DNA of 64,000 nucleotides from Kudoa neothunni (GCA_964304625.1 OZ199838.1:8618001-8682000); one strand, 5' to 3'; shown: positions 37,584 to 50,730, counted from the stretch's first letter. Notes: generated from the sequence alone by a model not told the origin. Made by a program: numbers and translations.

Positions 37584-40500
37584 CAGTAGGTAATCGGTTT
37601 CACGCACGTTCGATTTCACGCACTTTTTAAAAACTACTTATTTTGACTAAGAGACGAAATATTGATTCAATAATAATTTTTTATAAACAATTTTATCAGT
37701 TTTTTTTTGAAAAATAAAGTACCCATATGTCACGTTTTTGACCGGTTTCACGCACTCTGTTGGGGCTGAGTTTGTTGATAATTTTGTTGTTTTTTATTTT
37801 AATGGCTAGAATAACATCAAGAATACGAACTTTAACAGAAAAATATAAATAAATTTTATGATAATATACTGCCCAAATATGCGAAAGCCGCTACTACCAA
37901 ACATTTTAAATTGTCCTCAATTACGACTCTCGAAGGAATTTTAAAAATGAGAGAAAACATTATGAAAATTTATGAAGGAAGTCTCCTCTCTAAAAATGAA
38001 AACATCTGAATAATGGGTCAAATAGTGATATCGATTAAGAGGTGTACGACTGGATCTGTTACACAAGAAGAAAAAAGATCGAATTAAGCGCCGCGAATAT
38101 CAGATAAAAGAAATGAGTCTGTTAATCGTAAGAATTTGCCATCAACTACAACGCATGGATGGTTTCGTTGCTTTAAAAAAAGATATAATATTAAAAAAGT
38201 TAATTTTCACGGTGAATCCGACGACGTTGATCCTAAAACTACAACAGAAGGGATGTGTAAAATTGAAGCGCTTCGTGATGGTTATTTAGAGGATTGCATT
38301 TACAACATTGATGAGACGGGTTTGCTATATCAACAACAGCGTGGTAAATACTTCTCAATTTATTTTGTAATGGTCTTTTAAGGTAACAGTTATGTTCATT
38401 CATCCGAGAACAATATGAGAGGGACTAAAAAATCAAGAAACCGTTTAACTGTTTTATTGGGAGCTCCGTTAAGTGGAGAAAAGCTAGATCCATTGGTAAT
38501 CGGACCGAATAAAAAACCACGTTGCTTCAAGAATTTTAAGAAGTTAACGCTTTTATTCGAATCAAACAAAAAGGCTTGGATGACTCGGGATATTTTCTTG
38601 AGTTACATTTCGAAAATTAATGATGACTTTATTAAACAAGACAAAAAGGTTTTACTATTTTTAGACAACGTGACCTCCCATTTTCAAAAAGATTTTTCCA
38701 ACGTAAAATTAATATGCCTCCAAACACCGTTAGCGTTTTGCAGCCTGTAGATCAGGGGTCGGCAACCAGAATGGGTTGCCGGGCCGGATAATAAAATTGA
38801 ACTAGAAGGCGGGCCATAATATGTATGAATCATTTAGCTGTAATGAATTTTTTACAATGCAATTGGATACTGGCTAAAGACATTCGCATTGCGATACTTA
38901 AAATTATTCGTTTCAGTGCGACGCGAAAAAAACAAATTTTCAAAATTTTTTCTTAAAATTGATACATAATAATTAATGAGAAATTTGTTTATTTGTTTTT
39001 TTCGCTACTTCAGAGATAAAAATTTCCAGCTTCGTTGTAGAGAGCAACAAGATGTCATCGAGATGGTCATCACGTAACCAACTCCGCAACGTACTTTTGG
39101 TATATTTTAATTTCGAGAATAGCTGTTCGCGTGCATAAGTGCTCCTAAATAGCGATATCATTATTTTCGAGTTTTCCAATAAATGTTTGTATTTTCCAGT
39201 CGGCAATAGATAGTTTTTGTAAAAGTTTATAGTAGAAACTCCCAAAAATTTCGACTCCAGATCCTTATCTGATTGCAGGTCAATTAATTCTAATTGATAC
39301 CTTTCATCTATTTCTTCTACGTCGATTCCATATAGGGTACTGAAAAGTTCAAACTTATGTTTATAATTTCGAAAGTCGTGAAATCGAGAAGAAAATTCAT
39401 CCTTTAAATCAGTAACACCGGCTGAAAACAAATCAACTTGTATATCGTTTTTACGATTTTGTAAGTTAGGAAAATGAGAATAATTACCCCTTTGAAGCTG
39501 TTTCTCCCAAAGTTGAAGTTTTCTTTCGAAGGAGGTAACTTGATAAAACATGTCGGACACAAGTTTGTTTTTTCCTTGGAGCTCGAGGTTTAAGTTATTA
39601 ATGTGATTGGAAATATCAGTCAAAAATGCCAATTTAGCAAGCCACAATGGATCTTGAAAACAAGAGTTGTCTTGATTTTTAGCTGCTAGAAAATCGGAAA
39701 TCTCATTTTTTAAAACGTACACTCTTTGTAACATGTTTCCACAACTTAGCCATCTAATATTAGAAAAGTATGTCAGATCACCGTATTCAGTTTCCAAGTC
39801 ATTCAAAAATTCTTTAAATTGACGATGATTCAGGCCTTTGGATAAAATAAAATTTACAGATTTTATAACAGACGTCATAACTTCTTTAAAGGTAACGACT
39901 TGGCGCAGAGTGTGTCTTGGTGAAGAATACAATGTAGTTTAATAAGATTTCTGTTATTACCAACATAATTATCCAGCAAAGCAACAAAACCATTTTTGTC
40001 GCCTACCACTGCTGGTGCTCCATCCATTGTAACCCCAATTAATTTTGATGTGTTAAGGTTCATTTCACTCATCCACTTCATGATACAATCGAATATATTT
40101 TTTTTCTGTTGTAGTGCTTTTCATTGGATTTAATTTCGCAAATTCTTCAACAACATTCAATTGTGATGTTATACCCCTCATAAAAACTGCAAGTTGTGCG
40201 GTATCCGTCATATCGGTAGTTTCGTCGCTAACAATTGAAAAATATTCATGGAATTCGAAAGCATTTATTAGTTTAGTTCTTAAAGTTCCTGCTATATCCT
40301 CGATACGTCTCGCAACAGTTCTTCCTGATAGACTGATTTCGGAAACAATTTTTTTTTCTCAGGGCACACTATTTCAGAAACTTTTAATAGTATTTCTTTG
40401 AAAAATTCTCCATCAGTAAAAGTCTTCATCCTTTTCGCAATCAAATTTGATATTTCATAACTAGCCAAAGTAATTTTACAATTATTTTCAACTTGATTTG

Positions 40501-42200
40501 TAAAGAATGATGATTGTTTTGTCAAGTTTTTTTTTCAGACGCTCTGTTTCTTGTTCTCTTTCTAGTTCTGTAAATCCGTCGTAACGACTGTGGTGAGTTT
40601 CGTAGTGTCTTAACATTAGTAATTTTTTTAACTGCGACACTTTCTTGGCAAATTAAACACAGGCATCTATCAAAATGCCCAACAATAAAGTATTTTATTG
40701 TCCAATCTTCTTTGAAAGTTCTTTTTTCAGAATCAACTTTTCTTTTCCTACCTTCCATTTCAACGAATTTAACACACGAGGGAGACTAGTGAGTTCAAAC
40801 ACGTGTATCATTAAATTTTGATATATTCAATAACAACTCAATAATGGTTGTCCATAATATCTTGCTTGCTTTTAATTTTGGTTGTATCTTATCATCGATT
40901 GAATAATTGTTGAAACGTCGCTGTTATAAATTTGGAATATCATACGCTGCAGCCAAGTAGAAATATAACTAGCATTCGACGTTTTTTACATAGAAATGAC
41001 TAATTTTATATCAATTCTTATTTAAAGTTGACTTTATTGATGCTGTACTTAATATTTTCTATGATTAAACGATGGGTCGAAATTGCAAAAATCAATAATT
41101 AAACTTCTGCTTCCACCACAATAGGACTAGCACCATAAAATTAATAATACTACTAAAAAACTGATGTTAAGAATATTATAACTTTTATTTTGTTTCGCAT
41201 ACATTCTATTTAAAAAAGTGGATAATATATAATTAACTCCGTTTAATTTTCTATTAAACATATTTATGCGGTGAAACGGTCGATTATAAAAATTAAACAA
41301 ATTATACAATCTCTATCGGTCAAACAAAGTTTTTATAATTGAAAGCCTCGCGGGCCGGTCGTTGCCGACCCCTGCTTTAGATCATGCTACAAAAAGTCGA
41401 TGATGGCACGATTCATTTCGTGTGCTGAAATGGGAATAGAGCTAACTCCTCCAAACGTTTTTGAAGCAATGTGATTAATTTAAACTGCCTGGGAGAGCGT
41501 TTCTAAAAATACAATCACAAATTGTTTCATAAAAGCAGGATTTTCCTTGTTAAGATCTGCCTCAACTCAATATGATTTACTAGCCGAAAACGGTGAAAAA
41601 GTTGCTGATAATTTGATTACGAATGAAATAACCGAAATGACAAAAGAAGACAAATCATACGTAGCTCTCAATTATAGTGACTTTGACTTTTCCTGACCAA
41701 AGTGATCAAATACTAAACACGATTGAGATATTTGATGATTTTATTTTTTTAATATTGTAACGCTGATGATGCAGAACAATTTGACACGGATGGGACACAC
41801 GATGTGGAAAAACTCCCCAGCAACAAAATTATTACCTGCAAAAAGGTTTCGGAATATTCAAAGGCATTTAAATCATTTTTTAGGGTGCATGATGATAAAC
41901 AAAACATTATTTTGAATGCAAAAGATGAGTCGATACTTAAGATTCTCTCAAACAACATGAAACAAGCTAAAATTACCAAATATTTTTCTCGAACATAATT
42001 TATTTGATTTTCCATTTAAACATATTATATTTATCTTCCATTATTGAATAATAATAAAATTTTTGAATGAATGGGTAGCAATAAAAAATAAATTTCCCGT
42101 TAATGTTCGCTCGCATTAAAGTAATGTAGAATCGGTCGTGACCAATTTCACGCATTTTTCCCTGGTCCCTGAAGAAGTGCGTGAAACCGGTTATCTACTG
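37584..42200 (+). mobile_element. pogo/Tigger transposon split by a hAT insertion
   Basis: The ends CAGTAGGTAATCGGTTTCAC and, inverted, CAGTAGATAACCGGTTTCAC are flanked by TA (37582-37583 and 42201-42202). The plus strand carries the transposase. The N-terminal HTH starts MARITSRIRTLTEKYK near 37802, and the second HTH includes EVYDWICYTRRKKIELS. The core holds CIYNIDETGLLYQQ, NRLTVLLGAPLSGEKLDPL and KVLLFLDNVTSH, and the acidic C-terminus ends near 41997. Several stops and frameshifts are present. A 2.6 kb hAT element interrupts the frame exactly inside the conserved LQPVDQG motif. Without that insertion the element would be about 2.0 kb, usual for the family. Confidence 0.9.
38753..41374 (-). 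mobile_element. hAT transposon with BED-finger transposase, inserted in Tigger
   Basis: The terminal repeats CAGGGGTCGGCAACC and GTTGCCGACCCCTG are flanked by CTGTAGAT and CTTTAGAT, an 8-bp target duplication with one mismatch. The minus strand encodes a transposase of the ZBED/Charlie-like group. It has an N-terminal BED region (CLCLICQE, later LRHYETHHSRY in another frame), the DDE core with FSIVSDETTD and LIGVTMDGAPAVVG, then LIKLHCILHQ. The C-terminal dimerisation region ends LRSWLRDDHLDDILLLS. Long frames survive (40758-40522, 40525-40292, 40081-39875, 39932-38973), with about three or four frameshifts between them. It is the least decayed autonomous-type transposon in the window. Confidence 0.92.
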
Positions 42201-42535
42201 TACCTAATTTATAACGTACTAGCGCTAAAGTCCCGCTTCAATTAAAAAAAGTTAATTAAATCAAGGCACCCGGCTCCACCTCATAATGAGATTATTTAAT
42301 TGGAAAAACTGAAAAAGATACAAAGTAATCTTTATCTTTAAACTGACCCGCCGTTAAAGTATTAAACTCGAATTTTGATCACAGTTTCGTTCTTTTGGTG
42401 ACAATGTTAATCGAAATAAACAATAATATCCCCGTCCTCTTCACTTTCTCCTTTGAGCCTACTTTATTTTCGTTTAAAAATCAGCAGATCTCACAAATCA
42501 TGTAGTGTATTAATCGTTTTAACTAACCTCAAGGA

Positions 42536-43075
42536 CAGGGGTCTGGAACCTTTTTTTGATGAGAGAGCCACAAAGGCCATAAATTTGTTAAAAACTAATT
42601 CCATGAGAGCCATACAACATGTTTACAATTAAAAAATGTACATATGCGTGTTTTACATAATCCCAACACTTTACAGTAAAACAAGTCATTAAATTCTTTT
42701 TAATTACATTGTTACGCTATTGTTAATCAATGATGATTATTTCTCATCATCATTGCGATTTCTGATTCTGCATGATTTTGCATATGATTTGTAATATGGG
42801 TGGTACGTGGTAATATTAAGTTTCATGCAGGTGTTGAGACTTCAATCAGTTAAACATGACCATAATTTAGTCTTCATGTCTTTTAGATGTAGAACGACTG
42901 CTCACATGCATACGTAGAGCCAATCGTTCCCATTACAACAATATTCGTACGCTGCAGTGTGATGCAGCAGGTAACCGATTTTCCGTAGTGACTGTTTCGC
43001 ATATTTCCCAAGAAGTTTAACGGAGCATTTTTTTAAATTGAAAATTTATCTGCGAGCCATTGGTTCCGACCCCTG
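42536..43075. mobile_element. hAT MITE, 540 bp
   Basis: The ends CAGGGGTCTGGAACC and GGTTCCGACCCCTG resemble those of the hAT element 1.2 kb to the left, so that family may have mobilised it. The flanks CTCAAGGA and CTCTAGAA agree at 6 of 8 positions. No coding capacity. Confidence 0.8.
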
Positions 43076-43344
43076 CTCTAGAAGAGCCAACTGATTTAAA
43101 AGCTTTTTTACAGTTTTATGCGTAGCGCAAAAGTGTTAACTTCATTCAAAATTCGTATAAGAAGGACTGAATACTTTATCTCGAATTAAACGTGCAAAGC
43201 AAAAAATTTGCCCATATGAATTAATCTCCAGTTAAGACAACATATCTTCGTTTATCCCAAGTTCCCCAACTACGCAAGAAAAAACGCTATAGAACGTCTT
43301 AACTATGTTCTAAGTGTAGAAAAAGTAAAATTACAACACCATAA

Positions 43345-43622
43345 TTGAATGTAGTAGTTTAAAGTTCAACGTAACCGCACTTTCGCTGAATCCATTAGCA
43401 AATCACATGCAATGGTAATCTTATTATCATCAGCGCTAATCTGTATATTAAAAGTTTACACTACCAATTCACCACTTTATAGGCAATCACACAATCCCGT
43501 TGTATTTTTGTAGTTAATTTTGTATTTTTTAAAGTATAATGAAAGGCTCAATTATTAGTAAAAGTCCCCGTATATGGAGAAGATTTGTTCACACACTACT
43601 ACTGTATATATGTATAGATTTT
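43345..43622 (+). repeat. dispersed repeat copy (second copy of the 22.2 kb repeat)
   Basis: It shares about 200 bp with 22230-22440, including GTTTAAAGTTCAACGTAAC and AAAAGTCCCCGTATA, and also ends in CA-rich then TATATA sequence. It carries about 80 bp (roughly 43393-43470) not found in the other copy. Confidence 0.6.
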
Positions 43623-43944
43623 ATTGAATTTAATTATTTCAACGACATTCCATATGAAGTTTTCTTTGTATTGAATTTAAGGAACGTTTAATATTATTAG
43701 ATAATTATTTTTAATGGATTAAATTTAATGAAAATGTATGTATAACTACTTTTTTTGTGTCAAAAATTTGACTCAACAAAATTTTTAACGCTTTCAGACC
43801 TGAAAATCCAGCAATAGGAATATATTTTTTTAATCACTGATAAATATCTAGTTTTATAAAAATAAAAAGTTAGTCGAAAATTTTGGGAATCCTCAATGAG
43901 GACCTCCAACAACTAAAATGTTGCCATATGGCAAGAATGGACAA

Positions 43945-44972
43945 ATCGCGGCTCGCAAGCCACGGGTGACTCTTGAAAAATTTTTGTTGAGTTGAATTGT
44001 TGTTAATTCAACCAGCGCATTAATTCGGAAACGTACAAAATTTAAGCTATCTAATCAAGTGAAGAAATGAACTCTTTAATTGTAAACTAGAGAATATTTT
44101 TGATTCGAAAACATAGTTACAAACTATCATATAGTTTTATTATTTGATGCAAACTAGAATTATTACTAGTTTCATTGGGAATATAATTAGAACTAGTGTT
44201 TATCCATTACCAAAGTGATAGATATCAAAATAATAAAACCCGTATCAAAGCTTTAAATATGATTCATAATTCCAGCTCACCAAGCAAATTTCGGTAATAC
44301 ATTCCAGAAATTAAACATTCAAAATTAAAAGAAATTTTCCTTAAACTTGTTTCTCTCATCGGAACAACTTATTTTTGTGAGTTTATTTATTCAACAATGA
44401 AGTTTGTAAAATCGAAGCATCGCGGATCCTTTCCTCACAAACAAATACCTGACGGAACTAATTTGTATAGCGCTAACAGCATACAAACCTGATGACCGTC
44501 AACTCACTGATAATATAGAAACAAAAAAATTGTAACAGAAACAATTTCTAAAAATTTTTGTCGAAAGCATTAAATTATTGTTATTACTCAATTCCTGAAT
44601 TTTTTATTTTATTTGTTGTCAGACTACCATTCCTGATTAAATATAAAATATATTTTAGTATTTTTGCGACCATTTCATAGAGAAAAAATTTCTTGGATCA
44701 TTAACTACTAATTTACCTTTTTGGAAAAACAATCGTAAATTATACTTGTAAAAATCATATGTAAGTTTTCCAACCATTAACTGAATAAGAAAAAAAATAA
44801 AAACGTCATTTTTAGTTCTACAACATTTCATCTTAATATTTACCAACAATTTTCGAAAAATATAAATTTTAAATAAGGAAGAGGCATATAAATGATTTTA
44901 AAACCTTGTGGCTCATGAAAATTTGGACAACCCTAAAGTTGACTCCTGATCTGAGCATGTCTGGCCAACCCT
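43945..44972. repeat. possible degenerate hAT-type repeat
   Basis: GGCTCGCAAGCCACGGGTGACTC near 43957 and, at the right, CATGTCTGGCCAACCCTG near 44955-44972 resemble parts of hAT short elements such as the one at 50731-51052. A matching left terminus and target duplication were not identified, so the limits are rough. Confidence 0.3.
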
Positions 44973-45219
44973 GCTTTATATATATAGGGTAGATATAGAT
45001 TTAAACCAGTTTTAATCCAATTGTATTGAGGATAATCCTAGAATCGAACCCTTTTAATCCTCCCAGGGAATTTAAACCCGGTAAAATAAGCATTGTCTTT
45101 TTACTTTTAGAGCTTTTCATGATGCCACAACCATCAGAATAATTTTATCCACCTCACTGATTATTAGAAGTTTCATAAATATTTGTCTATGAGGGAAAAA
45201 ATTCGTCACACGTGCGTAC

Positions 45220-45275
45220 TTATGGACACAGACAGACACACTGGCAGACAAAGGATTTTATTTATATATAGATTT
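45220..45275 (+). repeat. repeat tail, CAGACACAC followed by TATATA
   Basis: ACACAGACAGACACACTGG is followed by AAGGATTTTATTTATATATAG. It is like the tails of the dispersed repeats at 22.4 and 43.6 kb. Confidence 0.4.
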
Positions 45276-45681
45276 TTCTTCCTAAACTGACTTGTTTTTG
45301 TCTTAAAGTCAGGCCGGCGGTTTATCCAATGAGTGTTTAATAATAGTATTTTAATTTTATAAAGATGGGTTTCTATTTGATTAATCTAAATCTTCATTTT
45401 ATAAATAATACTTACCATATGTATTAATGATCACAGACTTTTTGTTTGAGAATATTTCGCTTAACTTTATTTTGTTAATCCTACCGAAATGATTTTGTAC
45501 TAAACATATATGAAGTTGAATACGTGATAATAGATCAATTTAAAATTTCATCAAATTTCTTACTTTTATTTCTTCTTAATAACGACCATATGTTCAGTTG
45601 ATAATCAATTTTCAAGATACCATATTCAATACAAATCAATCTAACTCAAAATCCTAAATTATTGTCGATTTTATACATTAA

Positions 45682-47623
45682 CCCTAGAAAGCTCAGTGAG
45701 CCCCTTTTTGGCCCAAAATTTAATTAAATGCTTATAAAATTATAGATTCTCTATATCACAAAATTAATGTTACACAAGTTATATCATAAATTTTGTGTAA
45801 TTACATTTACAGGAGTCAAAAAAATCTGTTCATATTAGTATGTTTTTTATCAGATTTTTCAAGAAGTTACACAAAGGCTCAATGGGCCCCCTTTTTGGTC
45901 CAAGTATAAATTGATCAAATAAAGTCTCTTTATTATCGCAAAGAGTTCTTTTATAGTTTATTTAACTAAAAATTAAAAATTATCTTTTTTGTAATATTTT
46001 CAGGAATCTATAAATTTAATTCTTTATAATAAATTAATATTAATTTGAAAGAAACAAAGCTTTAATATGCTTAAAACTATTTATTCAAATCCTAATATAC
46101 GATATTGATAACGGGACTTAAATAAGCGCGATGTAATGTTAGTTGTCGAATGTTTAAAAAGGAGATTAAGTTGTATGCATACAAGATGAGTTATTACAGT
46201 AAGTAACCAATTTCACGCACTTTTTTCGGGTACTTCTTGTTTATTATTTAGTTAAGTCAATGTTAAATGCCAACAAACTCATAAACAACATCTATTGTCG
46301 AAGAGTACAATATTACTAATTATTATGAAAGTCTTCAATCTAATGGCCCAAAAACTGCCACTGTATCACATTTTAAAATATCTATTATCCCGACTCCTAA
46401 TGGCATCCTAGAGATGAAAAATAAAATAATCAAAACCAATAAATGTTTGTAGAATCTAAAAATAGAAATCATTTGCATGCAAGACAATTTAATTCTGTTG
46501 ATGAAAATGTATATGAGTGGATTGGGTGGACACGAAGCAGAAATATTGTAGTAAGCGTCGCCACGGTAATTATCAAGAGAAATCAATTGGTCAAAGAAAA
46601 AGGTTTACCTTTGTGTGAAATTCATTGAGGGTTTCATTGATTTAAAAAAGGTCCAACATTAAAAAATCAAATCTTATTAACTAATCTACTGTTGCTGCAC
46701 TTGAAACTACTTAGTAATAGACCAATTAAAAGATATTCTGAAAATTTTATTTACAATGTAGACGAAACAGCCTTATTCAACCGATAGCGACAAGAAGAGT
46801 ATTTCATAGATCGTTGAAAAATATTTTTGTGTTATTAAAACATTTCTCGAGTTTTAATTATCGTGTAAAAATTAATATATAGTTAACTAGCCATTATAAA
46901 CGCAACTTAATCATTAAATGCCAATTTTTTCTGAAATAATCGCGCGCGCAAGTGCGTGAAACTTGTCGTGACCGGTTTTACGCACTTTTTTTCTTGGTCC
47001 CGAGGGGATTACGTGAAATTGGTTTCTTACTGTATCATAATTTTTCAAAGCAATTCAATATAATTTAATAAAACCCAGGACGACGTATTATTTACGTAGT
47101 AAGGCCATATAGATGTTTCCATGGAGTTATGGTCGCCATCCAACAACAGGTTATCATCTTTGTCGATCCACAACTTCTGTATATTATGATCATATTATAT
47201 AAAAAATGGTTTAACTCTGAAATATGTTTTGGAATGGAAGGTATCGAAGTCAAACGTATTATTCCCAACCATTGCAAATCTCGTGATGCATAAAACTTAA
47301 TCTCCTTTTTAAACATTCGACAACTAACATTACATCGCGCTTATTTAAGTCCCGTTATCAATATCGTATATTAGGATTTGAATAAATAGTTTTAAGCATA
47401 TTAAAGCTTTGTTTCTTTCAAATTAATATTAATTTATTATAAAGAATTAAATTTATAGATTCCTGAAAATATTACAAAAAAGATAATTTTTAATTTTTAG
47501 TTAAATAAACTATAAAAGAACTCTTTGCGATAATAAAGAGACTTTATTTGATCAATTTATACTTGGACCAAAAAGGAGGCCCATTGAGCCTTTGTGGAAT
47601 TATTTTTGATGAGTTTTCTAGGG
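45682..47623. mobile_element. piggyBac-type foldback element with long inverted arms
   Basis: TTAA (45678-45681) followed by CCCTAGAAAG, and TTTTCTAGGG followed by TTAA (47624-47627), are classic piggyBac ends. Inside, about 310 bp at 45868-46177 is repeated in inverted orientation at 47289-47601, almost without change. A Tigger derivative (46197-47032) sits in the loop. Without it the element would be about 1.1 kb. The sequence between that insertion and the right arm (47035-47285) has broken minus-strand frames without a recognised domain. Confidence 0.82.
46197..47032 (+). mobile_element. short Tigger derivative, 836 bp, inside the foldback
   Basis: The ends CAGTAAGTAACCAATTTCAC and, inverted, CAGTAAGAAACCAATTTCAC are flanked by TA. 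The plus-strand interior has pogo HTH pieces (SVDENVYEWIGWTRSRN at 46494-46544, then RNQLVKEKGLPLCEIH). It is a sibling of 22526-23285, in the opposite orientation. Confidence 0.88.
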
Positions 47624-47627
47624 TTAA

Positions 47628-48344
47628 GTGAAATGCTGCTTCAAATTGAAACAATTATACACTCATACACATTATTCATCTAATAAACGTTGAAAAAAAC
47701 TTCAATAAATAGGATAATAATTTTCAAAAATAGAGTGTATAACATCGGAGGGACATTAACCAACAGAAGAACCAATGCTACTACATTTGGTAATTCATAC
47801 CATAGAAATCGTACGAGCTACAATAAATTTTTGCAGTTATAATAGTTTATTTTTTTATAAAGCTTATGTTATTATTTCTATGATCTATCAAATCAAAATT
47901 ACATTATGTAATGGTTAAATTTTCAATAACGGCCTTGAAAATTCCACCGCTTTATATTTCCCCAAAAATTTGAGATTATTTAGCAAAAAATCATTAATTC
48001 AAAAAATAAAGTTGAAATTTTTATTGACATGTTAGTTTAGGAGTAATTTCCTCCCGTTGCAATAGACAGTCTGAGCATGTGGATTAAACGGATCCGCTGC
48101 AATAGCCACTGCCCAAAATAAATCGAATCAAACCACGTTGTCTATTTTATTTAAGACGCGTGCGCGTACAACATTCATCAAAGAAGCCCAATAATTAGAA
48201 GCAAACATTCAAAATATCCAGTAATATTTGTATATAGAAGTAGTGTAATGAGGACATGCGTAACCGGAAAATTTATCCCAAGTAGAATCAATATTTCCCA
48301 ATCAAACAGTTACCCTTATTTTAGTGTTTTTGAGTATCTTATGA
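47628..48344. other. intergenic, nothing recognised
   Basis: AT-rich spacer upstream of the 48.3 kb gene. A GC-richer patch (GACGCGTGCGCGTAC near 48156) could be promoter-proximal but no defined element is recognisable. Confidence 0.45.
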
Positions 48345-50206
48345 ATGGTATTAAAAGTTTCACACACGATTATAAAAATAATGAAATTGTATTTTTACGA
48401 TTGCATTTTTAAATTGGATTGTTTTGATAAGAATCTTTCGGACACTATTGGGGACTATGTGAGGGAATATAATTGCGATCGTCTTATAATAAATGTGTAT
48501 TCAAAATCGAACAAAAAAGAATACAGCGCCAGTTATGAGATAGTGTTATTTAGTAATGGTAGACAGTTGCATTCGTCGTTGCTACCTTGTAGAGTACGCT
48601 TTTGTTATGGTTTACATTTGTTGTGATGTGAAAACTAAAAATTTAGAAAAGTGAAATATTAGAATGGGTGGATTCAAAAAAAGTAATGTTATAATTTTTT
48701 TCTCTTGAATCAACAAATGTTTCAGGTGCATCCTATTCTTCAGGAATTTCTTAACAGTGAAAATGTGAATACACACATAGAATATCGAGCATTAATTTTA
48801 TGTAAAAATTCGTCTAGTGCCCAATTTTATATCATGACGAGCACATAATTACTGAAATTACTGTTGTTATATTCAATGTAAATTCACGTAACTACGCAAC
48901 CTCAGAATCAACGACAAAATTATTTTGTTTGCTCGAGAAAACTGATGATGTATAGTTGGAATTGTTTGATCGAATGTCACAGCTAATGCATAATTATTTT
49001 ATTCAGGAGCAAATAAACGAATATTATAATGAGCTTTATTCGAATGAAAATCATAAAAATAATGCCGCCTATTATGTTCAACTTGTTAATCCATACTATT
49101 TAAGGTAGATTTTATGGTTGTGTTTGATGAAGATTATGGCACTTGTAGATTTTTATTTCACAATCAAATTGCTGTGGATGAATATTCTATCCAACCTTAT
49201 AAAGTTGGAGTTGGTTATTTGATATCATTTGTTAAAAATTGTCTTCAAAATGGATACAACTTTGGTGATCAATACTCATGTGAATTTGAAGAGAGACACA
49301 TGTTAAATAAGCTATATGATAAAATGACTAATCTTTCTCTGGCAAACAAGGTTGTCGTTAATATTTTATTGATATAAGCTGTGGTGATTTGTATTATAAT
49401 ATCAACGTGTAATATAGCCCTCGAATATTCTGAAGAACAAACTGTTAAATAAACGCAGAAAGGATGCCAACAAAGATGATCCATTCTATTATCATATTTT
49501 TCATGAATCCGATAAACAACTCAGAAACAATTACTATGTTAAAATTGTTAAGAACAACTGCAACAATATATGTTCGCTGAGCGTCTACTATGTAAATAAT
49601 TTTTATAGTATTTTTCGTCAACGTATTCGACCTGATGTGTAATAGTTTTGTTTCCTGTTACGTTTATTCGTAATAAATTGATTGAATTAATTTAGATATA
49701 TCGAAGGATCTATCAGTTACATTGGCTCTATAATGCAGTCGATGCATAAAGTGGCAAGAGATTCTGGTTATTCTATGCTAAATGCTAATTTTTGTCAAGC
49801 ACATGCGTTTAATCGTAAATTTATAAACTTTTCTTATTGAGCTGATGGCTGATTTGGTTGACAATGTAGTGGCCACCCTAAAACAGAAGGAAACCAATTT
49901 GAGTCGGTCATTAATTGAATCTCCTAACACACGTTTGTTATCGGATGTATCATCTAATTCGTACCTACTTACAACGTCATTTTAATTTTATAGTTACTGG
50001 GAATCAATACGATTGCGAATATAAAAAAACATATCAACACCACTGTGCTAAATCATCCTCCATCAGCTTCTCCTAGATTGTCCACTTCACAATCATTACC
50101 ATCACTTCAATTAATTTCTTATAGTAAATTCCTACCGGTTGATTCTAGTGTTAGAGATCTCACCTCAAACGATGACCTTAGTCGTAAACGGCGAAATAAA
50201 CTTTAA
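48345..50206 (+). CDS. multi-exon gene of unknown function
   Basis: Coding text runs through several small exons. The best-supported pieces are as follows. Exon 48345-48593 (from ATG 48345 or 48381) joins in phase to 48726 onward, reading HPILQEFLNSEN. One exon starts LELFDRMSQLMHNYF near 48957 and ends at about 49106. After a 44-nt intron another runs from about 49151 (FLFHNQIAVDEYS) to about 49349. The next starts PSNILKNKLLNKRRKD near 49418 and ends near 49639. A later exon reads YIEGSISYIGSIMQS, and a helical segment reads LMADLVDNVVATLKQKET. The final exon, from about 49994 to TAA 50204-50206, reads LLGINTIANIKKHINTT and ends SRKRRNKL. Two internal junctions (near 48765-48957 and 49755-49846) are unresolved. 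The C-terminal part has a coiled-coil-like helix and a Ser/Pro-rich basic tail. No known family was recognised. Confidence 0.6.
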
Positions 50207-50722
50207 GTTTTTTACATTCAGTTATCTATTTTCCCATTTCTAATTTGATCAGCTCGCCCAAATAGTAAACTTTAGTCTGAAAACACGTCGTTAACCTTTT
50301 CATACCTTATTTCTTCCAAGTTAATGTTTCGATACGGAAAATGTAAATAAACTCCAATTTCTCAAATTGATGACGATTTTTAAAATTATGTCCTATAATG
50401 CTTCATTCTTAATGCGAGATTTGGTTTACGTAAATTAATTTTTATATCTAATATTAATATCCATTAAATCGTGGAAAAATGCCGCGTGTTAACCTTCCAA
50501 CTTTGTTGGGATGCGTATAACAAACTCATTTAGAATCAGATATAACTATTTTAAATTTTTGCGACAAAATTAAAATTATTATACAAGTAAACCGTTAAAT
50601 ATTATGATATATTTATCACATACGAAGAATAGTATCGTCTTACAAACTATGCTAATGCAAGTTGTTCCAAGTTTATGAATAATTTTAATCATTACTACTA
50701 CTACTACTACTATTATTTTTTA
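50207..50722. other. intergenic, 3' flank of the unknown gene
   Basis: AT-rich sequence with a short CTA-type triplet run at about 50692-50712. No gene is seen. Confidence 0.5.
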
Positions 50723-50730
50723 TTATAGAT

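Noticed and set aside
49114-49150. Tudor-like VVFDEDYGT stretch in the 48.3 kb gene
   Set aside because: The preceding exon would hit an in-frame stop unless a 44-nt GT-AG intron removes exactly this stretch, so it is most likely intronic.
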